In this document: positions 11,137 to 22,700 of the stretch, in pieces | Numbering within the stretch: the stretch's first letter is position 1 | Layout of the letters: every line of letters starts with the position of its first letter | NCBI GenBank assembly: GCA_036244855.1 | Contig: BQKZ01004294.1 | Coordinates: 8,726 to 40,714 of the forward strand | Origin: Temnopleurus reevesii | Lineage: Eukaryota > Echinodermata > Echinoidea > Temnopleuroida > Temnopleuridae | Direction of reading: 5' to 3' | Length of the DNA stretch: 31,989 bases | Notes under the pieces: generated by a model | The model's input: the letters and a program-made list of their open reading frames with translations, nothing else | The model's database searches: none | Told to the model about the DNA's origin: nothing | Made by a program: the position numbers and the translations under genes

Positions 11137-14100
11137 CATGACGAGGATGATGATGGTGGTGATAATGATTACGACGACCACGATGGATAATGATGAAGAC
11201 GATGATGATGATGTTGATGATGATGATGATGATGATGATTTCGATTACGATGATGATGACGATGATGATTACGTTATGATTATGATGATGGTGACAATTA
11301 AGACGAAGTTAGTAATCATGAAGATATTTGCTCTCTTTCAGCCTATTTCGACAAATATGGCTCATTGTGCCTGCCTTCTCTTAAATGAAAATATATATTA
11401 ATACTAAACAAGTCATTGATTATGTTATTAATCCTTTATTATTCATGATAATCGTTTAATTTGTAATCCTTAACCCCTGAGCACATTCTTTGATTTATTT
11501 GTAATTCTGACCATCATTGCCAACTGTGTGTTCCTCATGCTCGACACACCGAGACCTGCCGATGTTGCCGAGTAAGTAATCAATATTTAGATTTGATTTT
11601 AATCTCAACTTGATTATATTCTTATGCCCTGGTCACATAGGACCCCGGAAGCAACACAATTCAACACGACTCTTTGTTAATTCACAGTTAACTGCCTCTG
11701 AACAAAAAGTCGTGTTGAATCGTGTTGCTTCCGGGGCCCTATGTGACCGGGGCTTATGGCCAAATAAATGATTCTTTTGACGCCCGCCATCCTATAAACA
11801 TTACCGGACCACACCTTTTTTCTGCTAATTACTCTAAACGATACAAAAAAATCACAGTAAAATCATGAATAAACGTGTGAAATATGACCTGAAAATACAC
11901 ATTTTTTAGATGCCGGACCTGAACTTTTTTTGCTATTTACTAGCGTTAGATAATCACATTGAAATCATAAATCAACATCATTTCTAAAATATGACCTGAA
12001 AAGACATTTTTAGATGCTTTTTAACTTTTCAATCCATTTTTTCTGATTTTCCTCATGAATGATGTAAATTGTGTTCGACAAATCATTATTTTTTTTTTTT
12101 ACAACCATCGAGAAAAATTATTCCTAGCAATGCTCTTTATATACTCAAAACCCATTAATAGTAATCATGGTAATGTGAAGAATAATTTGTAACGGATGTT
12201 CAGGGTAATAATCTCTACATAAGAGTATATGCAACCCATGATAAATTAAAGTCATATGAATAGATGAATTCATATTATAGATCACTGATAATGGTTAATC
12301 AATTAATATATAAACGAATTAATTCACAAGAAAATCCTAAAAATTTCAATCTTATATCTCCACATCCTCGAAATATTTATCTAAGATACTGGAGAAGAAT
12401 TAAGAAATAATAAGCACGTTTGCTATCGAAAATATATAAGTAACCATTGTTGTCAATCTGGAACATTTCTTCGCGTTGGTCGACTCAAAATCGGCTTATT
12501 TAAGAAAAAAGTCGAATTGTCCCAATCGGAATAATAACAATAATACGATTATTCACTTATCACGGATTATCTGTTTGCTAATCTTTTTCGACGACTGGAT
12601 AGCAAGGAATTGTAAAACAATCTTTAAAAGTAGAAAGTTTTGTTAATTTACTCGTTTTCTCTTTGTTTTCTTTTTATCTTTCACAGGCCAATATACCTGA
12701 AAATAGCCGAGTAAGTATACTATAACGATTTGGATAATAATCCATTTGCATTCGGGTTTCAAAATTTATTTCAATGCATTGAAAGTGATAAATATCTTAT
12801 GTGATAAAACAAATCTTTATTTTGCAACAGCTTGATAGAGTGAGTAGGGATGGAAGGAGGGCAATAACATGATTACATCATTTTTTCCTTAAAAGAAGTG
12901 CAATTTATTTATCATGCTCTGTTTGCAATCGAATCGTCGCGATTTTTATCGGATATTCTAAAAATAACCACCTTTGATATAAAAACACCCATTTTCGAAT
13001 GATTCATATAACACATTTGAATAAGAATGTAACCAACGGAAATTCTAACCTACGTAAATTTATAGCAAAGTAAAAGTCTGCATTCAATGTACTCTTCGAT
13101 AGATTTTAAATGAATTTTGAAAATTGGCATAATAATGATAATAATAATGAAACGTTTCATATATCACATAACACAATCATGCGAACGTCCCTATCAGCTT
13201 AACAGAAATTAGAAATGAGAAAGAAGTCAGAGGAACTGGGATTATCACTAAGGTTACTGGGTTTTAAAAAAAGGGGTGTGTTTAGGTTACTTCTAAATTT
13301 GTCATCTGTAATGTAGTTTGGAAAGATATTCCAAAAGGCATATTATGTACACATTTCATTGATGCAAATAATCAGGAATATTAAATTTTGTTCATTCATA
13401 GGTATGTCTTCACCACAATCTACTCAGCGGAGATGCTGATCAAAATCTTCGCGCGAGGGTTCGCGTTACATCCGCATACATATATGAGAGATCCGTGGAA
13501 CTGGCTAGATTTCTTCGTCATTGTATTAGCGTAAGTTAATTTTAAATCTGAAAATATTAGTAATCACACTTGGTTTATCGGTTTTTTCTCAAATTATCGA
13601 GATTGTACATTTTGGATGTAGTCATTTTTCATGTATAAACGAATCATAGCGTAAAAATTAGTGAGTGACTCTGAATAATGCATATATATACGCTTGTATG
13701 TATGTTTGTGTGTATGTGTGTGTATGTGTGTTGACGTTTGATTTTTTTTTAATTTGCTGAAATTAGACATTAATGAAAGAAATATATCAACTAAATATAT
13801 GCATTAAATATCACATAATGATACAAACACATGTTTATGCTTTGCAGTCACTGAATATCGGTATGACCAAAAATTGAATGTTTTATTCTTATCAAGTTAT
13901 CTTGATCTTATTATAAACTACCGAAAAGGAATCAATGAGTTTTATTTTTCTCTGTTGATGACCAATTTGCTGCAAATCAAACACATTTTAAAACCAATTT
14001 CATTGTGAATACTTATTTTTTCGCTCATCGCAGGTATATAACATTCGGATTAGTCGAATCGGGCGTCAACATCGGAAACTTCAACTTCCTCCGGACCTTC

Positions 14101-17100
14101 AGGGTGCTCCGAGCGCTGAAGACGATCTCCGTCGTGCCGGGACTCAAGNTTCCTCCGGACGTTCAGGGTGCTCCGAGCGCTGAAGACGATCTCCGTCGTG
14201 CCGGGACTAAAGAGCATCATCAACGCCGTCATCCGCTCGACGAAGATGCTGGGCGAGGTCATGCTCCTAACCGTGTTCGCTCTCTGCATCATATCCCTGC
14301 TCGCCCTCCAGCTCTTCATGGGCAAGCTGACGAGGAAGTGCGTGGCGATCGTGCCCGAGATCGAGATGGGGTTCAATGTGTCCGACGAGTACTTCTTCAA
14401 TTTCACTCAAGACCCAGGTATGATGGATTATTGTTGTTTTGTGTTTGTGCCGAATTGTTTTTGTTGAATTGATACATGAAGTTTCACATCTTAGGCCTGT
14501 AACATAAAAAGATGCAATTAAACTTATGATGAATATTTATCGTAAGTCTATGGCAAAATGTGTACCAAAGAGATACGATTAATGGCAAAATTTCTCGTAT
14601 CTTTTTATGTTATGTAACAGACTCCTTGTTTGGCATGTCTTTTTGTAGATTTCTAAATGCAAATAACCATTATTCCGAAGAATAATGTTAGCTTATTTGT
14701 TAATAATACATTTTTTCTCATTCTGTTATTTCTATACATGTGTTGCCCTGGTTACATAGAGCCCCGGAAGCAGCACGATTCAACACGATTCTTTGTTACT
14801 TAACAGTTAACTGCCTCAGAATAAAGAGTCGTGTTGAATCGTGTTGCTTCCGGAGTTCTGTGTGACCGGGGCTTAAGCATTTTGTTTGCCTGTTCTGTAT
14901 TTCTTCTACCTTCCCTAAAATGCCCTTTGAATCTTACGAAAAGGCGCTTTACAGATGCAAATTATTGTGATTATTATAAGGTGCCTTTTCAAGCATGATT
15001 CGAGTATAAATAGAAAAATATCAGTCAGTTCAACCGGATGAATTATGAACCATAATCAATCACTTCCCTTTGTTTGCCACGTTCCAAACCTTGGAGATTT
15101 AGATGAATTCATGTACAGTACAGTTTCAGTTTATTTTCATTTCCAATCAAATCAAATATATATAAGAAAAAAAAAGAATATCAGTTACAAAATACAAATT
15201 AAGTCATGATATATAAAGGAATTCAGACTGTAAAAGGAGATATTTCATGACAGCATTATATACTTTTTTGGTTATAAAATGATGTTATATCTGTATTTTG
15301 ATGTACTAATACACTTTCCCAATATTTTTTCTTTTATAGCAAATTGGTTATCGTGGGATGGAGATCCAGTCATCTGTTCGAACATGACTCTAGGAGGGTA
15401 AGTAACAATTACTATAGAACTATAGCTGTATTCATATTCTTTCATATTTTAAATCAAGGACATTGATTATCATATAATATTGAAGTAAGATAGTAGAAAA
15501 TAATGTTCGTCATCATTTTACCTTTAATTTTGTCTGACTTTTCTTCAATTATTTCATTTTTTGTCAGGGGCATCCATCTACGCCCTCCATTTTGTGATTA
15601 CAAAAGTCAGTCCTTAATGGCACACTTTATTTTCTAAATTTTATGTGTAAACATTGTGTAATTATTGTTTCGTCCGATTCATATTCAGTTTAAGTTGTAC
15701 TTTCTTTGTTAATTTTAGTTAATGAAAAGGAAAATGAATAAATTAGATAAAATAGGATTTTATATTCTACATTATTCCATTTGAAATGTTGTTTAGATTT
15801 TAAAATTGTCTTCGATCATAAGAATGATCATTGTCAGTATCATCCTCATCATCAAAATCATCATTATCATCATCAGTATCAGTATCCATCATGTTTATTT
15901 TCACCATAGTAATGCAAGTCATTTAATTGTTGTATTTTATCTTTTTGTCTTTCCTATATTTTTCGTCATTCTGGATACAGGCGAGACTGGAGGTGAGTTG
16001 TCTTTTCAGAATTCTCATAATTCAATCAAATGAAATAGGCATCCCGATACAGGCAATTCCATGACTTTGTAATGTCCGTTACGATATCCATCATTTTTAA
16101 TATGTGTTAAACAAATTTGTCCTGTTTCCTACGTGTGTGGAGAGAGTCCTGTTCCATAATTGTGGGACATAATATCAATATTTGAATTAAAAAAATATAT
16201 TGCGAACCCCGTTTTTGTTGACATAAAATTTCATCCCAATGTAATCTATATCCAAGTATGAGCACAACAACGACAATTGCGTGCTCTTGCATAACCATCG
16301 TAACGAAATTTCAATTAGCAATTCCTCACGACACATTTTCAAAACAGTTTAATAATTTTCATATTCACCTCAAAGTTTGGCTGAAAATACAATTTATGAA
16401 GAATGTTGTATTGACTAGAATTCGAAATAAAATCAAATGGAAATATTCTAACATCCATTTTTAATCGATTTACACCTCACAGTTTATGCCCTGAGAATTA
16501 CACCTGTCTGGAGGGAATCGGGGGCAACCCGAATGATGGATACACTAACTTCGACAACATCGGCTATGCAATGTTAACATGCTTCCAGCTTATTACATTG
16601 GACTACTGGGAAAACGTCTACAACCACGTGAGTACATGACCACAACCATTTCCACCGATCCAAGATTATGTAGATATTTAGAATTATGTTGACAGAAGTA
16701 AATGTAAAGTCATAAAAATATGTCTGATAAAGGGCTTCAAGACAAGGGTAAAAAGCCACTGTTAATTTGACATTTATTATTTCATCGACACATGAATGAC
16801 AACCGCAGGAGAGCTTTAAAGCAAACCAGTATATAATTAAATTGACTCCAGTGAATAGATAATTATCCGGCCGTTAAAGACAATGCATCTTAATCTGTTT
16901 AAGTGTTAGATTGATTTCAAATCAATTGCTTGCAAGTGTAATTCTGACACATTTTTGTGTTGACGAATGAGAATACAGGGTTGGTGTTAAATCATCACCC
17001 TACCGGTTTTTTTTTTGTATCTTGATTATCATTTTCATTCATTGAATTTATCAATTCAATATGTTTTTTTTTTTATATTTCTTTCATCGCGGCCGAAAAG

Positions 17101-19599
17101 ACAGAATTGGTAGATATATATACAAGTATAATGCCACATGGGAACAATGACAAGGAGAATAAGAATTGATTGAATCAATTACAGTAACTTAAGTCAAAGA
17201 ATACATGTAACAGTGAGATAAATTTCATGAAGCACCATAAAAATGGTAAAAAAGAATAACATTGAAGAAGAACGTGACACCAAATTGCAATGAATAGGCC
17301 ATTGATTGGATTATTATTATCATAATCATCATCGTTGAAAGTTGCCCGTTATAATGATAATCGATGGTAAAGTTAGGATTTGACGACTATCATTAAAATA
17401 TTAAGTCAAACGAGATATTAATGCATTAGTGCAAAATGTCAATGTCAGATGAGACAATAGACCTTGACAAAGTTTTGAGGAATTCAAAACTAATATGTCA
17501 TGAAAATTGATAGTTGACATCCTGACAAATACAATATCTGAAAACATTTAAACTAATGAATTAGTATGCCAAACTAACAGAACCTATCAAAATCAAGAGC
17601 CTTATCTGGTAGGGGGTTGGAGGGGGGGGGGGGAGAATTGATTTTAATGATATGGAAGTGATTCATCTCCGATAATATCAGAGAGAGAGAAAAAACAGTG
17701 AGCTCCGTATATTTTTATATTCCTTGTCACACATTTTTTGTACTGCGGTAATGACAAATTTGATAGAACGAGAGTCATTTCATCTGTCTTCGACATCAAT
17801 GTTTTACATATACCAATGTCCTAGTATGACTTGTAATCTAATATCGACTTCATGGTTCGTGGAATTGAATGACCGAAACAAATTATCTCCTTCGGTGTCT
17901 TCGTCTCATATGTTTCTGCTTGTCAATAATCCTAAAATGGGAATCATAACAAGAGCACAAATTTGGTTCATCCATGATTGACAAAAGTCCATGGCCCCGT
18001 AACATAAAGGTTTGCGATTAATTGCTAATCTGATAGCGATTGATATCAATCGCAAGTCTATGGCAAATCATGTACTAAAGTTTGCAATTGATCGCAAAAT
18101 CAAATAGCGATTAATCGCAACTCTTTATGTTACGGGCCTCAGAAATGGAATATCATGAACGTGCGATTATTAAGCATGTACGATGCTCGCTGTCTCTCAC
18201 ACCATGGGCCTGTAACACAAAAGATGCAATTAAACTTGCAATAAATATTTATCGTAAGTCTATGGCAAAATGTGTACCAAAGAGATGCAATTAATTGCAA
18301 GATTTATCGTATCTCTTTTATGTTACAGACCCCAGATCTTTTGCGAATTAAAGATAGGAACTCAATCATTGTAGGCAGAACATATTTAATATTTCACACC
18401 ATATCATTTAAAATAAGAATAATAATGATCTCATCATCATACAAAATCACATTCCACATCAATTTAACGCACGTCAGAAAACTATGTTCAAACTTCAGTG
18501 AAATTATGTTCTCGGATAGTCCAATTGAATAAAAATTAACCATTTAAAGTAAAAAAAAATATTTGTCTTCTAATTCACTCTGTCACATTTGCAATACATG
18601 TTGCGAAAGACATAAATGTATTTGGTTTTTCTGTCCAGTCTAAGACATTTGTCCTTCTTTGGTATCGATTTTCCCCATTGTTCTATCGCTTAGTCTTTGT
18701 CTTTTTAGTGATACACGTTTATTTTATGGGTATGACGTCAATCTGTTGTAAATCTTGTGATAGTAAGATGTTCAACATTTTTAATAAAACATGACAAAAG
18801 CTACAAAACAATCGTGAGTTCTTAACTATTATATATTATGTAAATTATCTGTGTGTTAGATAGATAAAACTTTTTGGGCATTGCCATTGATTACATTGTT
18901 TTTTTTTCTCTGCAGATCCTGAAAGCGCAGGGACCGTTTTCAGTTTTCTTCTTTCTCGCGACCGTGATGTTTGGCGCCTTTTATCTCATCAACCTTATGC
19001 TTGCTGTTGTTTCTATGGCATACACGGAGGAGATGGAGAACCAAGGAAAGGTAAGGAAAATATGGAAGTTTATTCATTCAAACGTCATCGACATATACAG
19101 TCAACATTCTGTTCATATTACATTTTATTCATATACACTTTATAATGAAAATATGTCACCCCAAAGATCACAGAGAACGCACAAAACAATTTATGTATAT
19201 ACGCACACCCCAGAATCATCTCACATGCAATTACCCACACGTATATGCATGCATCTACAAACCACACACTTATCCACAACCGCAGTGCCATACACACGCA
19301 CTCTCTCAGAAAACCACACACAAGCCGTTCGAAAACCCAAAACACACACACGCACACACACATACACCATCGCATTACATGTCTACATACACACGCTCAA
19401 ATATGAGAGTATAAATAATATATGACTCAAACACCCCCACACCTCATCGAAATGCACCAAACGCACACACACACACACACACACTCACACATCCACTCGA
19501 CACATCAGACGAAAACACTCATACACTATTTCACACCCATACCCTCTGAACACTACACATGCGTATTATCCCACCACGCGTATACCTACAACACACACA

Positions 19600-19644
<45 letters not shown>

Positions 19645-19743
19645 CCTTCTCCATACTACACATCCATCTACATGCCAACCACACAATTACCCACAAACAA
19701 AGATCACTCACACGCACTTTAATATACCACATTCCTAATTGCG

Positions 19744-19780
<37 letters not shown>

Positions 19781-22700
19781 CTACACCCACTCAGGGCATG
19801 ATGCTTGATAAACTCAAGTTGTCAAATTATCGGGAGTTTGAGCTATATATACATTTTCAGACCACATCACAATTTAGCAATATCGAATCAATCAAATTTG
19901 TGTCTATTTTAACACAATAGTTTACTCTTTCGTTGCCAAGTGACGGCACATTTAATCCAATATAAAGACTATTCTCATAAACAGAATAGGTAAGAATTAT
20001 TTGTTGTCGAATTCGCCAGGTAATTTGATGAAAGTAAATTTTTTTCTTTATAAGGCGTCTATTGTGTTTAGATGATAATGAAAAAATTACCACTGTATAC
20101 AGGTGTGTAGTCAGGGTTGCACCTGGGCGGGGGTGGGCACAGTATTTCTGGGGCCGCAACCCTTCCGTCTATGCATTTCTTTTTTGTAATTGTAATTTTC
20201 ACGTTTTTCCGTTACCTTCCTCTTTAAATCATTAGCTCAGAATATCTATCATATTCTTAAACTTAGTGTAAACGGACACCACGAAAGACCAGCTCCCCTT
20301 GATGGGCGAGCTGAATGTAGGCAATCCACCGTATTTTTACATTTAAACGTTTTTAATACGGAAATAAATTCAATCGATTCAATCAAATATTGTAATTTTA
20401 ACAGGAAAAAGAGAAGAAGGCGAAAGAAAAGAAAGACATCACGTATCTCGATGCGAAGAAACTGAAAAAGCTAGCCGCAAAGAAGAAGAAAAATAAGAAG
20501 AAAACTGACGATGACTCGCAAGACCAACAGGGTAGTCAGGTTCCCATGCTGACTAACGGCCAGGAGAATCCGGGATACACGGGTGAAGGGTCAGCTGCTG
20601 CTACGTCGGGCACGCACCACCATGACGATGCGATCAGTGATGTCGGGTCAAAGGTCTCAGAGGTAAGATAAATTGTGTTATTTTTACAACTTTCCCGTAA
20701 CCATTTTTTTTTTAATTCTTCTCGAGCACTTTAGCGATTCGATCATTCAATGTTCCCTTTGCATTTTTGTACGAAATCAAATATGCACGAATGTAAATCT
20801 TTCAAGAATAGTTTCAAATTAACTGGGAATTCTTGAGCTTATATGTCTTGCCATTATATTGTTTAAATTACAAAGCAAATTCGCATCGTACAATTCATGA
20901 TGATTTCCATGGATATTGTTGGCTTTATGGTACAATATTTAACATACTGTATTCCTCAGGTATATTTCATTTACATATGAGGACACTCCCTATTTACGAG
21001 CTTTGCTTTTTAGTTTAATTTCTGGCTACATTTCCACATGAATTGTTCTACTTCCAAGTTATCTTTATATTATCAATACAATATCATTGTCGATTTCAAT
21101 TAATAATGTTTTTTTCAATTCTATATTCTTTATTTTTCTAAATGTATAAACAAACTATGTATGAATATATATTGCATCAACACTTGGACTATATTACCAT
21201 GATTTGTGATGTTTCCAAGTTTCGTGGTGTGTTTTAAGACAACAAACATTGCGATAAATTTGCATATGGAACATTCATTTTTTCTCAATTACGTGATATT
21301 ATGATAATAACTGCTCACGAAAACAGTGAGAGTGAAACTAATTTGTCAACTAAGACATTAGCTTTATGTATTATTACAAAGTCAAACCCTCTACTCTAAA
21401 TTGTATCGCTGAACCCTGGTTAAAAGTGCAGACCATAACAATGTTTAATCGATTACTTGACCTTGCACCGTTACAGTATTGTCTTGAGGTCTAGGTCCCA
21501 ACTCGAACTATAGCATGTGGGNTTCATGGCTATTGTCGGCTATATGGTACATTATTTAATATACTGTATCTTCAGGTATATTTCATTAGCATGTGAGGAC
21601 ACTCACTATTTACAAGCTTTGGGTTTTTTTTTTTTAATTTAATTGCTGGCACCATTTCCACATAAATTGTTCACATTCCAAGTTATCTTTAGAATATCTA
21701 TACTTTATCATTGTCGATTTTAATCAATGTTGATTATTTTTGTATCTATATCATATGTGTTTTTTGTTTCTATTTGTATAAACAAACTGTGTATGAAGAT
21801 GTATTGCATCAACACTTGACCTATATACCATGATTTGTGATGCTTGCGAGTTTCGTGGTGTTTTACAACAACAAACATCGCGATAAATTTGCATATACAT
21901 AATTCCATTTCAATAATTTACGTGTTAAGAGAAGTGAAGATAATACGCTTGGGAAAACAATGATAGTGAAACTAAATTGTTAATGAAGGCATTAGCTTTA
22001 TGTATTAATAGACATTCAAATAATCTGCTCTTAATTGTATCGCTGAACCCTTAACGTGCAGACCATAACAATGTTTAATCGATTACTTGACCTTGCACCG
22101 TTACAGTATTGTCTTGAGGTCTAGGCCCCGGACTCGAACTATAGCATGTGGGACTATTATGTCCAAGGTCTCGACTAATATCTGCGGTTTTGAGCCTGGG
22201 AAATGGAAGTCCCCAACATACGTCATGTTTTTATTACATAACTTCGATTTAATCGATTACGATTTCTTGAACGATACAAAAGAATGTAACGGAGAAACAC
22301 TCATTGATATAATAATGGAACATCATTTATGCTTTATACATTTGTTTATGCGAACGGAGAACGGCGAATTACCTTTGTACTGAAAATTCTGTTCAAGGAG
22401 CCTGCTAAACTTCTAATATGGTTAAAATTAATTGTACTTTTTATGATTGATTTAATTAAATGGATTGATAAACCATTGGGATGTGGTTATCACATCTTTT
22501 ACAAATTATAAACAAATTGTTTCCTTTTCAATTCTGTCAACCAAGATCAAAATACATGTCTATGTACATATCTAAACATAAAGATAAACATTTTACACAA
22601 GAAAAAACAGTTTAAATATCTAAAAAAAAAAATGCATATTTATCGCCACTAATGGTCTGATAGTAGTTATATACCAGACTCTGCCAGAGTAATTGTCTTA

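Larger units (their letters stand above)
16628..18915 (+). other. Intron 9 (2.3 kb)
   Basis: Contains two family B MITE copies (17993 and 18207) and a 12-G run (17622-17633). The rest is AT-rich with no supported coding segment. Several short open frames (for example 17724-17981 and 18272-18532) have no family features. Confidence 0.75.

Noticed and set aside
10735..11401. Long His/Ser/Ile-rich and Asp-rich open frames on both strands
   Set aside because: Pure by-products of the GAT trinucleotide repeat inside intron 2; no start context, no non-repetitive sequence.
11480..11481. AG as the acceptor of exon 3
   Set aside because: It would add an extra residue before FFDLF and needs a GT donor that exon 2 lacks; the AC at 11483-11484 with the U12 branch site fits the protein exactly.
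14086..14212. Mutually exclusive S4 exons or a genuine internal duplication
   Set aside because: No intron lies between the copies, the only differences are synonymous and an N separates them, so an assembly join explains it fully.
19118..19808. Thr/His-rich plus-strand and Val/Cys-rich minus-strand open frames
   Set aside because: They are translations of CA microsatellites in intron 10, partly continuous with exon 10 only because its frame happens to stay open past the donor.
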